NCBI GenBank assembly: GCA_020355165.1
Contig: CP070661.1
Coordinates: forward strand, 1,274,281-1,324,187
Source: Burkholderiales bacterium
GTDB taxonomy: Bacteria > Pseudomonadota > Gammaproteobacteria > Burkholderiales > Burkholderiaceae_F
DNA length: 49,907 bases
Direction: 5' to 3'
The translations under genes were made by a program, and so were the position numbers. The first letter of the stretch is position 1. Every line of letters begins with the position of its first letter. This document shows positions 10,968 to 19,599 of this stretch, piece after piece. The notes under the pieces were generated by a model. The model did no database searches. It saw nothing but the letters and a program-made list of their open reading frames with translations, and was not told the DNA's origin.

Positions 10968-11406
10968 GGCGGCGCCATCCAGCGCCCCGGCACGCCTGCC
11001 GCCGGCACGCCGGCTGCGTTCACCCGCCGAGTTCTTCGCCGTGATCTCCGACCCTGAGGCGCTGCGCGCGGGTCGCCGCTGGCTCTCGATCGCCGGCCGC
11101 GTGCGCGGCGACGGCGGCATCGTGCCGGTGCGGTTCGGCTTCACCGCCTCGCGCCGTCATGCCCGGCGGGCGGTCGACCGCAACACCGCCAAGCGCGTGC
11201 TGCGCGAGGCAGCGCGACGGCACGTCGAGGAACTCGACGCCGCCGCGGCCGGCCGCGCGGTGGACATCGTGCTGCGCCTGAAGGCCGCGGTTCCCGGCCG
11301 CGCCGCCCTCGCCCGCGGCGAGTGGAAGCAGGCGCTGCGTGCCGAGGCCGACGCGCTGCTGGCCCAACTGGCGCAACGTCTGCGCGGCGCCGAGGCTGGC
11401 CGATGA
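10927..11406 (+). CDS. rnpA: Ribonuclease P protein component
   Basis: A protein of up to 159 residues that assists the RNase P RNA in 5' maturation of tRNAs. The family core is clear: [12 protein letters not shown] near residue 30, then [19 protein letters not shown] followed by [12 protein letters not shown], the RNR signature that binds RNA. The only clear ATG (10927) lies inside rpmH in another frame, overlapping it by 41 bp; it gives an Ala/Pro/Ser-rich N-terminal extension of about 25 residues before the conserved part and has no good Shine-Dalgarno. A non-ATG start further in cannot be excluded. Its stop overlaps yidD as ATGA. Confidence 0.92.
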   Translation: MRAAPRAASASPPEAAPSSAPARLPPARRLRSPAEFFAVISDPEALRAGRRWLSIAGRVRGDGGIVPVRFGFTASRRHARRAVDRNTAKRVLREAARRHVEELDAAAAGRAVDIVLRLKAAVPGRAALARGEWKQALRAEADALLAQLAQRLRGAEAGR

Positions 11407-11714
11407 AGGCCTTGCTGCTGGCGCTGCTGCGCGCCTATCAATACCTGCTGTCGCCGTGGATCGGCGGCAGCTGCCGCTACTGGCCGACCTGCTCCGAGTA
11501 CTCGCGCGAGGCGGTCGAGAAGCACGGCGCCGCGCGCGGCAGCTACATGACCCTGGTCAGGCTGGCGCGCTGCCATCCCTACGGTTCCGGCGGCGTCGAT
11601 CCGGTGCCGGAGAGGTTCCGCTGGCGCTGCTGGTGCGGCGAGGACCACGGTGCGACGAACGAAGGCGCCGCGGCGACGCCGCAACGCAGCAACCTGCGAG
11701 TCTCAGAGCAATGA
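11403..11714 (+). CDS. yidD: Membrane protein insertion efficiency factor YidD
   Basis: A 103-residue protein with the full YidD (UPF0161) pattern: an N-terminal amphipathic segment [19 protein letters not shown], then [21 protein letters not shown] with conserved Cys residues and later [15 protein letters not shown]. The tail after about residue 80 (CWCGEDHG...) is longer than usual and not conserved. YidD sits at the inner face of the membrane and assists YidC. The ATG overlaps the rnpA stop and the TGA overlaps an ATG at the front of yidC, so all three are tightly coupled. Confidence 0.95.
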   Translation: MKALLLALLRAYQYLLSPWIGGSCRYWPTCSEYSREAVEKHGAARGSYMTLVRLARCHPYGSGGVDPVPERFRWRCWCGEDHGATNEGAAATPQRSNLRVSEQ

Positions 11715-11722
11715 AGGAAGGC

Positions 11723-13498
11723 ATGGATTTTCAACGCACGGTGCTGTGGGTGATCTTCGCGATGTCCGTGCTGTTCCTCTGGGACAGCTGGCAGCGCTAC
11801 CAGGGGCGGCCCTCGCTGCTCGGCGGCCCGCCGGCGCCGTCGGCGAGCAAGGACGGGGCGAGCGGGCCGGCTGCCGCCGCGACGGCCCAGCCATCGGCTG
11901 CCGCGCCGCCGTCCGCCGTTCCAACCGACGCCAGCGTGCCGCAGGCCAGCGTGCCGCCGGCCGCGGCCGCCGCTCCGGCTGCGGCGGAGGCGGCCGCGCC
12001 GCCAGCCGCGCGCTCGGCGCAGGCCGGGCGGGTGCGCATCGAAACCGACGTGCTGCGTGCCGATGTCGACCTGACGGGAGCAGTGCTGGCGAGGGCCGAA
12101 CTGCTGCGGCAGCGCGTCGCGCCGGACTGGACCGCCGCCGGGCTGCCGTCGCTGGTCACCGGCAAGAGGCAGGACCGGGAAGCCAACGTGGTGCTGCTCG
12201 ATGTCAGCCCGAACCGCGTCTACGTCGCCCAGAGCGGCCTGATCGGCGGCGCCGAGCTGCCGACCCACCGCACGCCGTTCGTTCGCCTCGACGGCCCGAC
12301 GCGGCTCGAGCCGGGCAAGGACAAGCTCGAGGTCGGCTTCGCCGCCGAGGCCGGCGGCGTGCGTCTGGTCAAGACCTACACCTTCCGCCGCGGCCAGTAC
12401 GCGATCGAGGTGAAGCACGAAGTGCACAACCTCGGCGGCCAGCCGGTGCAGCCTTCGCTGTACCTGCAGCTGATGCGCGACGGCAACAAGCCGGAAGGCG
12501 AGTCCGGCATGTACTACACGTTCACCGGGCCGGCGGTGTATTCGGCCGCCGGCAAGTTCCAGAAGCTCGACTTCGGCGACATCGAGAAGAAGAAGCAGTC
12601 GCACGTCACCAGTGCGGACAACGGCTGGATCTCGATGATCCAGCACTACTTCGTCTCGGCCTGGGTGCCGCCGGGAGGCGCGCCGCGCGAAAACTACTCG
12701 CGCGCCGTCGACAGCAACCTGTACGCGGTGGGCGCGATCACGCCGCTGGCGTCGATCGCGCCGGGCTCGACCGGCGCGCTGCAGGCGACGCTGTACGTCG
12801 GCCCGCAGGACCAGCAGGCGCTGGAGGCAATCGCGCCCGGGCTCGAGCTGGTGGTCGACTACGGCTGGCTCACCGTCATCGCCAAGCCGCTGTTCTGGCT
12901 GCTGCAGTTCCTGCACGGCCTGGTCGGCAACTGGGGCTGGGCGATCGTGCTGCTCACGGTGCTGATCAAGGCGGCCTTCTATCCGCTGTCGGCGGCCAGC
13001 TACAAGTCGATGGCCAAGATGAAGGAGGTCACGCCGAGGATGATGAAGCTGCGCGAGCAGTACGGCGACGACAAGCAGAAGCTGAACGCCGCGATGATGG
13101 AGCTGTACAAGACCGAGAAGATCAACCCGCTCGGCGGCTGCCTGCCGATCGTGGTGCAGATCCCCGTCTTCATCGCCCTGTACTGGGTGCTGCTGGCCAG
13201 CGTCGAGATGCGCAACCAGCCGTGGATGCTGTGGGTGGCGGACCTGGCCACACCCGATCCGTGGTTCATCCTGCCGTTGCTGATGATGGCCACCATGTGG
13301 ATCCAGTTCAAGCTGAACCCGACGCCGCCCGATCCGGTGCAGGCCAAGGTGATGGCGGCGATGCCGTTCATCTTCGGCATCATGTTCTTCATGTTCCCGG
13401 CCGGGCTCGTGCTGTACTGGCTGGTGAACAACATCCTGTCGATCGTCCAGCAGTGGTACGTGACCCGGCAGATCGCCGGCGCCAAGCGGGTCGGCTGA
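11723..13498 (+). CDS. yidC: Membrane protein insertase YidC (Oxa1 family)
   Basis: A 591-residue Gram-negative YidC. The first membrane segment (MDFQRTVLWVIFAMSVLFLWDSW) is followed by an Ala/Pro-rich linker (about 35-110), a large periplasmic beta domain, and a C-terminal insertase core of five membrane segments starting near residue 395 (FWLLQFLHGLVGNWGW), with LGGCLPIVVQIPVFIALY and the closing AGLVLYWLVNNILSIVQQW. The ATG at 11723 is chosen because homologues begin MD(I/F)(Q/K)RT; AAGGAAGG lies just upstream. An ATG at 11711 overlapping the yidD stop would add only four residues. It inserts and folds inner-membrane proteins, alone or with Sec. Confidence 0.97.
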   Translation: MDFQRTVLWVIFAMSVLFLWDSWQRYQGRPSLLGGPPAPSASKDGASGPAAAATAQPSAAAPPSAVPTDASVPQASVPPAAAAAPAAAEAAAPPAARSAQAGRVRIETDVLRADVDLTGAVLARAELLRQRVAPDWTAAGLPSLVTGKRQDREANVVLLDVSPNRVYVAQSGLIGGAELPTHRTPFVRLDGPTRLEPGKDKLEVGFAAEAGGVRLVKTYTFRRGQYAIEVKHEVHNLGGQPVQPSLYLQLMRDGNKPEGESGMYYTFTGPAVYSAAGKFQKLDFGDIEKKKQSHVTSADNGWISMIQHYFVSAWVPPGGAPRENYSRAVDSNLYAVGAITPLASIAPGSTGALQATLYVGPQDQQALEAIAPGLELVVDYGWLTVIAKPLFWLLQFLHGLVGNWGWAIVLLTVLIKAAFYPLSAASYKSMAKMKEVTPRMMKLREQYGDDKQKLNAAMMELYKTEKINPLGGCLPIVVQIPVFIALYWVLLASVEMRNQPWMLWVADLATPDPWFILPLLMMATMWIQFKLNPTPPDPVQAKVMAAMPFIFGIMFFMFPAGLVLYWLVNNILSIVQQWYVTRQIAGAKRVG

Positions 13499-13543
13499 CG
13501 GGCTGACGCGCTGCGGCTGGCGCGCCGTTGCACGCGGCGGCGG

Positions 13544-13834
13544 CTAGCGGCGCAGCAGCAGGAACAGCGGCCAGATCCACAGCGACGCGGTCCACCGCAG
13601 GACCCGCGCCACCGACAGGCCGCCCTGTTCGGCGCCGGCGGTGAGCCTGAACAGCACGAAGCCGCCGGCCAGCACGTAGACCACCAGGCCGGTGTAGGCC
13701 CAGGCGCGGCCGCTGTAGTCGAGCGGCAGGCTGCCGCCGATCAACGCGGCGATCAGCACCGAGATCACCACTGCGATCAGCACGCCGGCGAGCGAACGAC
13801 CGTACTTGACCAGCGGGTCGTTGTCGTAGGACAT
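13544..13834 (-). CDS. Small three-helix membrane protein
   Basis: A 96-residue protein of unknown function, starting MSYDNDPLVKYGRSLAG. Predicted membrane segments lie at about 15-37, 46-66 and 79-94, and the end FLLLRR is positively charged. It lies on the opposite strand between yidC (convergent) and mnmE (divergent, with a 71-bp spacer). The open frame extends upstream to 14068 but that part is antisense to mnmE and is not coding. The high GC of third positions and regular hydrophobic segments support a real gene; no family name was recognised. Confidence 0.72.
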   Translation of the reverse strand: MSYDNDPLVKYGRSLAGVLIAVVISVLIAALIGGSLPLDYSGRAWAYTGLVVYVLAGGFVLFRLTAGAEQGGLSVARVLRWTASLWIWPLFLLLRR

Positions 13835-13905
13835 CGGGCAGGCGCCGTGACGGGACGCGGCAAGCGTACAAGAAGCCGGCGGCATCGCTGTGTTAGCGTT
13901 TTTCC

Positions 13906-15297
13906 GTGTTCTCCGACCGCGACCCGATTGCCGCCGTTGCCACCGCAGCGGGTCGCGCCGGCATCGGCGTGGTGCGTGTTTCCGGCGCCGACCTGGCGCC
14001 GGTGATCGAGGGCCTGCTCGGCGCTGAGCGCGCGGCACGGCTGGCGCCCCGGCACGCCACTTTCGCACCCTTCCTCGACGCGCAGGGGCGGGCGATCGAC
14101 GAGGGCATCGCGCTGCTGTTTCCGGCGCCGCACTCCTACACCGGCGAGACGGTGCTCGAACTGCAGGGCCACGGCGGGCCGGTGGTGCTGCAGATGCTGC
14201 TGGCGCGCTGCCTGGAGGCAGGCCGCCCGATCGGCCTGCGCGTGGCCGCGCCGGGCGAATTCACCCGCCGCGCCTTCCTCAACGACCGCCTCGACCTGGC
14301 CCAGGCCGAGGCAGTCGCCGACCTGATCGACGCCAGCACCGAGGCGGCGGCAAGGTCGGCCAACCGCTCGCTGGCCGGCGAGTTCTCGCGGCGCATCGAC
14401 ACCCTGGTCGAGGCGCTGCTCGAGCTGCGCACGCTGGTCGAGGCGACGCTGGACTTCCCCGAGGAGGAGATCGACTTCCTGCAGGCGGCCGACGCGCGCG
14501 GCCGCCTGGCGGCGATCCGCGGCCAGCTCGACGACCTGCTCGCCCGCTCGCGCCAGGGCGCGGTGCTGCGCCACGGGCTGAACGTGGTCCTGGTCGGCGC
14601 GCCGAACGTCGGCAAGTCGAGCCTGCTCAACGCGCTGGCCGGCGAGGAGGTGGCGATCGTCACGCCGGTGGCCGGCACGACGCGCGACCGCATCGTGCAG
14701 CCGGTGGCGGTGCACGGCATCGCGCTCAACGTCATCGATACCGCCGGCGTGCGGCCGACCGACGAGCCGGTCGAGCGCCTCGGCATCGAGCGAACGCTGG
14801 CCGAGGTGGCGCGCGCCGACGTCGTGCTGCACCTGGTCGACGCCACCGCGCCCGCCACCGACGGCGAGGTGCTGCAGGAGGTGCGCCGGCACGCCGGCCG
14901 CGGCGTGCCGCTGCTGACCGTCATCAACAAGATCGACCTCAGCGGCGAAGCGCCGCGGGCCGACGGCAGCGAGGTCCGGCTTTCGGCGAAGACAGGCGCC
15001 GGGCTGGACGGCCTGCGCGCGGCGCTGCTCGAGGTGGCCGGCTGGACGGCGTCGACCAGCGGCGAGAACGTCTTCCTCGCCCGCGAGCGGCACCTGCAGG
15101 CGCTGGGCCAGGCGCAGGAGCACCTGGCGGCGGCGGCCGCCTGCGCCGACGCCGAGCACGGCTACGGCAATGCGCAACTGGAACTGTTGGCCGAGGAGCT
15201 GCGGCTGGCCGGCAGCCGACTGGGCGAGATCACCGGCGAGGTCACCGCCGACGACCTGCTCGGCCGCATCTTCTCGCGCTTCTGCATCGGCAAATGA
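13906..15297 (+). CDS. mnmE: tRNA modification GTPase MnmE (TrmE)
   Basis: A 463-residue enzyme that, with MnmG, makes the 5-carboxymethylaminomethyl group on U34 of certain tRNAs. The N-terminal folate-binding domain has [12 protein letters not shown] and [17 protein letters not shown]; helical domains flank the inserted G domain, with G1 GAPNVGKSS (about 229-237), G2 GTTRD, G3 DTAG and G4 NKID. It ends with the invariant FCIGK, whose Cys is needed for activity. It starts with GTG (13906) and lacks an obvious Shine-Dalgarno. Its partner mnmG lies 32 kb away at the right end of the window. Confidence 0.97.
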   Translation: MFSDRDPIAAVATAAGRAGIGVVRVSGADLAPVIEGLLGAERAARLAPRHATFAPFLDAQGRAIDEGIALLFPAPHSYTGETVLELQGHGGPVVLQMLLARCLEAGRPIGLRVAAPGEFTRRAFLNDRLDLAQAEAVADLIDASTEAAARSANRSLAGEFSRRIDTLVEALLELRTLVEATLDFPEEEIDFLQAADARGRLAAIRGQLDDLLARSRQGAVLRHGLNVVLVGAPNVGKSSLLNALAGEEVAIVTPVAGTTRDRIVQPVAVHGIALNVIDTAGVRPTDEPVERLGIERTLAEVARADVVLHLVDATAPATDGEVLQEVRRHAGRGVPLLTVINKIDLSGEAPRADGSEVRLSAKTGAGLDGLRAALLEVAGWTASTSGENVFLARERHLQALGQAQEHLAAAAACADAEHGYGNAQLELLAEELRLAGSRLGEITGEVTADDLLGRIFSRFCIGK

Positions 15298-15364
15298 GCG
15301 GGACCGCCGGCGCGCCGGCGCCGGCTGCCGCGATATCGTTGCAGCTTTCCGCGCGGAGACCACC

Positions 15365-16192
15365 ATGTCGTCGCATTCGTACACGCCCCGCCTGACCCTG
15401 CACGAACTGCGCAGGCTCGCCGCCGCCCGCAAGCTGGCGATGCTGACCTGCTACGACGCCGCCTTCGCCGCCACCCTCGACGCGGCCGGCGTCGACATGA
15501 TCCTGATCGGCGACTCGCTCGGCATGGTGGTGCAGGGGCACGACTCGACGCTGCCGGTGACGGTGGCCGACGTCGCCTACCACACCGCCTGCGTGGCGCG
15601 CGGCGCCGCGCGCCCCTGGATCGTCGCCGACATGCCGTTCGGCTCGTTCCAGGCCAGCCCCGGGCAGGCATACGCGAACGCGGTGACGCTGATGCAGGCC
15701 GGCAGCCAGATGGTCAAGGTCGAGGGCGGCGCCGAGATGGCGCCCACCGTCGAGTTCCTGGTCGGTCGCGGCATCCCGGTCTGCGCCCACATCGGCCTGA
15801 CGCCGCAGCACGTCAACGTCTTCGGCGGCTACCGGGTGCAGGGCCGTGACGCCGGCGCGGCCGAACGGCTGCTCGACGCGGCGCAGCGGCTGCAGGACGC
15901 CGGGGCGTCGATGATGGTGATCGAGGCGGTGCCCGAGCCGCTGGCGCGGCGCATCGCCGAATCGGTCGCCCTGATCACCATCGGCATCGGCGCCAGCGTC
16001 GCCTGCACTGCGCAGGTGCTCGTCCTGCACGATCTGCTTGGCGCTGGCGTCGGCAAGCGGCCGCGTTTCGTGAAGAACTTTCTTCAAGGCGCAGCTTCGC
16101 TGGAGGCGGCAGTGAGCGCTTACGTCGAGGATGTTCGGGCGGGTCGGTTCCCCGGGCCCGAGCAGGTTTACGCGGAAACCGCCGGCGGCTGA
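15365..16192 (+). CDS. panB: 3-methyl-2-oxobutanoate hydroxymethyltransferase
   Basis: A 275-residue TIM-barrel enzyme catalysing the first committed step of pantothenate synthesis: transfer of a hydroxymethyl group from methylene-THF to 2-oxoisovalerate, giving ketopantoate. Signatures include LTCYDAAFA, DMILIGDSLGMVVQGHDSTL with the metal-binding Asp, VADMPFGSF, VKVEGG, and PVCAHIGLTPQHVNVFGGY. Length is standard. The ATG is preceded by GGAG. panC, often adjacent, is not in this window; panB is a single gene between mnmE and the export operon. Confidence 0.96.
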   Translation: MSSHSYTPRLTLHELRRLAAARKLAMLTCYDAAFAATLDAAGVDMILIGDSLGMVVQGHDSTLPVTVADVAYHTACVARGAARPWIVADMPFGSFQASPGQAYANAVTLMQAGSQMVKVEGGAEMAPTVEFLVGRGIPVCAHIGLTPQHVNVFGGYRVQGRDAGAAERLLDAAQRLQDAGASMMVIEAVPEPLARRIAESVALITIGIGASVACTAQVLVLHDLLGAGVGKRPRFVKNFLQGAASLEAAVSAYVEDVRAGRFPGPEQVYAETAGG

Positions 16193-16283
16193 TCCGGTCG
16201 GACAGGGGCAGGCCGAGCGCATCCGGAATTGGGCGCAGCGCGCTTCGGTAGGATCTGCGCGCTGCGCCACCTGGACCGCCGCG

Positions 16284-17570
16284 ATGACCGAATCCAGCAC
16301 TTCCGACTCCCTGAGCAAGCTCGCGATCGATCGCGGCGCCGCGCCTTTGCGCCGTCGCCGGCCGCTGTGGAAGCGGGCCTGGCTGTGGCTGCTGGTGCTG
16401 GCGGCGATCGGTGCAGCGGCGGCCTTCCTCGGCCAGCGCGGACGGCCACTGGCGGTCGAGATCGCGACCGTGGCCAGCGCCTACCCGTCGCAGGCGATCG
16501 CCGTGCTCAACGCCACCGGCCGGGTGGTCGCGGCGCGGCGCGCGTCGGTGTCGAGCAAGGCGACCGGGCGGCTCGAGTGGCTGGGCGTCGAAGAGGGCCA
16601 GCGGGTCAAGGCGGGTGACGTCATCGCCCGCCTGGAAAACCGCGACGTTGCCGCCAGCCGCGAGCAGGCCGCGGCCGGCGTCAAGGTAGCCGAGGCCAAC
16701 CTCGTGCAGGGCCAGGCCGAACTCGCCGACGCCGAACTGGCGCTGAAGCGGGCCCGCGAACTGGCGCAGAAGGACTTCGTTTCCGAGGCGTCGGTCGATT
16801 CGGCGGAGGCGCGCTTCAACAAGGCGCGTGCCGCCATCGAGACGCTGCGGGCGCAGATCGCGGTGGCTCAGGCCAACCTGCGCGCGGCCACCGTCAGCTT
16901 CGACCAGACGCTGATCCGGGCGCCGTTCACCGGCATCGTGCTGACCAAGAACGCCAACGTGGGCGACATCCTGACGCCGTTTTCGAGCGCCTCGGGCACG
17001 ACCGGTGCGGTGGTCACGATGGCCGACATGAGCACGCTCGAGGTCGAGGCCGACGTTTCGGAGGCCTCGATCGCGAAGATCACCGTCGGCCAGCCGGCCG
17101 AGATCCAGCTCGATGCGTTTCCGGACCTGCGGTTGGCGGGCGCGGTTTCGCGCATCGTGCCGACGGTCGATCGCAGCAAGGCCACATTGCTGGTCAAGGT
17201 GAGCTTTGGCGAAACCGACGACCGCGTGCTGCCCGACATGAGCGCCAAGATCGCGTTCCTGTCGCGGCCGCTGGCCGCCGACGAGCGCAGGCCCGTTCCC
17301 GCGCTGCGACCGGAGGCCATCGTCGAACACGAGGGCAAGGACGTCGTGTTCGTCGTGCGGCCGGACGCAGCGGGCAAGTCGGCCGGCGACCGCGGGGCGG
17401 CAGAGAAGAAGGAGGCGGGAGGCGGACGTGCCGTCCGTACTGTCGTGACGACAGGCGCACGCGTCGGTGATCTGGTGCGCGTCGAGGGTCTCGCGCCCGG
17501 AACGCCCGTCGTGATCAATCCTCCGCCGGCGCTGGCCGACGGCGCGGCTGTCGCGCCGGCGAAGAAATGA
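16284..17570 (+). CDS. Efflux periplasmic adaptor subunit (MacA/HlyD-like)
   Basis: A 428-residue membrane-fusion protein. A basic stretch then one N-terminal membrane anchor (about 31-50, WLWLLVLAAIGAAAAFL) leads to a barrel/lipoyl half (SSKATGRLEWLGVEEGQRVKAGDVIARL), a coiled-coil hairpin of about 110 residues rich in Ala/Glu/Lys (ASREQAAAGVKVAEANLVQ onward), the second lipoyl half (APFTGIVLTKNANVGD) and a beta-barrel domain. It should bridge the inner-membrane ABC complex encoded just downstream to an outer-membrane channel or periplasmic substrate. Three linked genes (ATPase and two permeases) follow. The substrate cannot be told from sequence. Confidence 0.9.
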   Translation: MTESSTSDSLSKLAIDRGAAPLRRRRPLWKRAWLWLLVLAAIGAAAAFLGQRGRPLAVEIATVASAYPSQAIAVLNATGRVVAARRASVSSKATGRLEWLGVEEGQRVKAGDVIARLENRDVAASREQAAAGVKVAEANLVQGQAELADAELALKRARELAQKDFVSEASVDSAEARFNKARAAIETLRAQIAVAQANLRAATVSFDQTLIRAPFTGIVLTKNANVGDILTPFSSASGTTGAVVTMADMSTLEVEADVSEASIAKITVGQPAEIQLDAFPDLRLAGAVSRIVPTVDRSKATLLVKVSFGETDDRVLPDMSAKIAFLSRPLAADERRPVPALRPEAIVEHEGKDVVFVVRPDAAGKSAGDRGAAEKKEAGGGRAVRTVVTTGARVGDLVRVEGLAPGTPVVINPPPALADGAAVAPAKK

Positions 17571-17592
17571 GCCGGAAAGCGGCCGACCGCGC

Positions 17593-18333
17593 ATGACGCT
17601 GCCCGCGGCAAGTGTGCAGCGCACGCCGGGCGCCACGGAAGGCCGCGCGCTGATCGAGATCCGCCGTGTCGCCAAGAGCTACCAGCGCGGCGAGCAGATC
17701 GTGCCGGTGCTGACCGACATCAACCTGGATATCGGCCGCGGGGATTTCGTCGCGCTGATGGGCCCGTCCGGCTCCGGCAAGAGCACGCTGCTGAACCTGG
17801 TGGCGGGAATCGACAAGCCCGATTCCGGAACGCTGTCGATCGACGGCGACGACATCACGCAGTTTTCCGAATCGGATCTGGCAGGGTGGCGCGCGGCGTC
17901 GGTGGGTTTCATTTTTCAGTTTTACAACCTGATGCCGGTGCTGACCGCCTACGAGAACGTCGAGCTGCCGCTGCTGCTCACCGCGCTGTCGCGGCGCGAG
18001 CGCCGCGAGCGCGTCGAGACAGTGCTGTCGCTGGTCGGCCTGGCCGACCGCATGGACCATCGGCCGAACGAGCTTTCCGGCGGGCAGCAGCAGCGCGTCG
18101 CGATCGCCCGCGCGGTGGTGACCGACCCGTTGCTGCTGATCGCCGACGAGCCCACCGGCGACCTCGACCGCAATTCGGCGGCGGAGGTCCTGAAGCTGCT
18201 CGACCGCCTGAATGTCGAACTCGGCAAGACGATCGTCATGGTCACCCACGACCCACGTGCGGCAGAGGCTGCGCACCACCTGATCTACCTCGACAAGGGA
18301 CAGCTGACGGACACGAGTCCGTATGCCCATTGA
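17593..18333 (+). CDS. ABC transporter ATP-binding protein (MacB/LolD-like)
   Basis: A 246-residue nucleotide-binding subunit. Walker A GPSGSGKS (57-64), Q-loop in [12 protein letters not shown], signature [14 protein letters not shown], Walker [14 protein letters not shown] and the switch His in VMVTHDP are all present. The [20 protein letters not shown] and DEPTGDLD segments are typical of the MacB/LolD/FtsE group that pairs with FtsX-like permeases. It starts 23 bp after the adaptor gene and is followed, after a 90-bp spacer with an inverted repeat, by two permease genes. The complex is probably of the mechanotransmission type rather than an importer. Confidence 0.93.
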   Translation: MTLPAASVQRTPGATEGRALIEIRRVAKSYQRGEQIVPVLTDINLDIGRGDFVALMGPSGSGKSTLLNLVAGIDKPDSGTLSIDGDDITQFSESDLAGWRAASVGFIFQFYNLMPVLTAYENVELPLLLTALSRRERRERVETVLSLVGLADRMDHRPNELSGGQQQRVAIARAVVTDPLLLIADEPTGDLDRNSAAEVLKLLDRLNVELGKTIVMVTHDPRAAEAAHHLIYLDKGQLTDTSPYAH

Positions 18334-18345
18334 CTGGAGTGGAAC

Positions 18346-18402
18346 GTGAAACGTGAAGTTTGAAACGTCGGACGCCCGGCGCGCAGGCTTTTCACGTTTC
18401 AC
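18346..18402. repeat. Inverted repeat in the ABC exporter operon spacer
   Basis: GTGAAACGTGAA (18346-18357) and its exact complement TTCACGTTTCAC (18391-18402) flank 33 bp. Extra partial copies (GAAGTTTGAAACGT) lie next to the left arm. As RNA this could form a 12-bp hairpin between the ATPase and permease cistrons and affect their relative expression. It is not the parS palindrome seen at 47 kb (centre differs). Confidence 0.6.
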
Positions 18403-18423
18403 CTCTCACTCGCCACTCTTCAG

Positions 18424-19584
18424 ATGTTCTTCCTCAAGCTGGTCCTCCGCAACGCCTTCCGCGCCCGCCTGCGCTCGGCGCTGACGGTTCTCGGCCTGGT
18501 GATCGCGCTGGTCGCCTTCGGGCTGCTGCAGACGGTGGTCAGCAGCTGGTATGCCGGCGCGAATGCGGCGTCGAGCAAGCGACTGGTCACACGCAACGCG
18601 ATCTCGCTGGTGTTTCCGATGCCGCTGTACTACCGCGACAAGATCCTGGCGGTCGACGGCGTGCGCGCTGCGGCGGTGATCAACTGGTTCGGCGGCGTGT
18701 GGCGCGACGAGAAGAGCTTCTTCGCCCAGTTCGCGGTCGATTCCCCGCACTTCTTCCCGATGTATCCGGAGTTCCGCTTCCGGCCTCAGCAGTGGCAGGA
18801 CTTCCTGCGCGACCGGCAGGGCGCGGCGGTGGGGCGCCAGCTCGCGGACCTGTACGGCTTCAAGGTGGGCGACCGCGTGGCAATCCGCGGCACGATCTAC
18901 CCGGGCAACTGGGAGTTCAACGTTCGCGCGATCTACGAAGGCCGCGACGAGACGACGATCACCCGGCAGTTCTATTTCCACTACGACTACCTGAACGAAT
19001 TCATCAAGCAGCGTTTCCCGCGCGCGGCCATCAATGCCGGCACGTTCGCCATCGAGGTCGACGACGCGAGCCGGGTGGCCGACGTGGCGCGCGCGATCGA
19101 CGCCGAGTTCGCCAATTCGCTGGCAGCGACGCTGACCGAGACCGAGAAGGCATTCCAGCTGTCGTTCGTTGCCATGATCGAGACGATCGTCCAGGTGATC
19201 TCCGGGGTCAGCTACATCGTGATCCTGATCATCTTCGCGGTCGCGGCCAACACGATGGCGATGACCGCCCGTGAGCGGCTCGCCGAGTACGCCACGCTCA
19301 AGGCACTCGGCTTCGGTCCGGGCTTCGTTGCACGGCTGATCTTCTCCGAGAGCCTGCTGATTGCGCTGATCGGTGCCGCGGCGGCGCTGCTGCTGACGCC
19401 GGTGCTCGCGGCCGGCTTCTTCGACACGGTCGGGAAATCGATCTTCGCGCGCTTCCAGGTCGCGCCGTCGACCTACGCGCTGCAGATCGTGGCCGCAGCC
19501 GCGGTCGGGGTACTGGCCGCGCTGGTGCCGATGGTACGCAGCGCGCGGGTGAAGATCGTCGACGGACTGCGGCATGTCGGGTAG
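18424..19584 (+). CDS. ABC transporter permease, FtsX-like (first of pair)
   Basis: A 386-residue permease with the FtsX/MacB topology: one membrane segment near the N-terminus (about 19-40, LTVLGLVIALVAFGLLQTVV), a large periplasmic domain (about 45-245), and three C-terminal membrane segments (about 250-275, 300-330, 350-372). The SALTVLGLVIAL start and the closing PMVRSARVKIVDGLRHVG are typical. It should form a heterodimer with the next gene and work with the upstream ATPase and adaptor. Unlike MacB, the ATPase is a separate polypeptide. The ATG follows the inverted-repeat spacer. Confidence 0.88.
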   Translation: MFFLKLVLRNAFRARLRSALTVLGLVIALVAFGLLQTVVSSWYAGANAASSKRLVTRNAISLVFPMPLYYRDKILAVDGVRAAAVINWFGGVWRDEKSFFAQFAVDSPHFFPMYPEFRFRPQQWQDFLRDRQGAAVGRQLADLYGFKVGDRVAIRGTIYPGNWEFNVRAIYEGRDETTITRQFYFHYDYLNEFIKQRFPRAAINAGTFAIEVDDASRVADVARAIDAEFANSLAATLTETEKAFQLSFVAMIETIVQVISGVSYIVILIIFAVAANTMAMTARERLAEYATLKALGFGPGFVARLIFSESLLIALIGAAAALLLTPVLAAGFFDTVGKSIFARFQVAPSTYALQIVAAAAVGVLAALVPMVRSARVKIVDGLRHVG

Positions 19585-19599
19585 GCCTCGCGATTCGAC

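Noticed and set aside
13835..14068. N-terminal extension of the small membrane protein gene
   Set aside because: It would be antisense to mnmE and is Arg/Pro-rich; the ATG at 13834 begins the plausible membrane protein.
18346..18402. Possible parS-like site
   Set aside because: The arms contain TTCACGTTTCAC rather than the TTTCACGTGAAA palindrome, so they do not fit parS.
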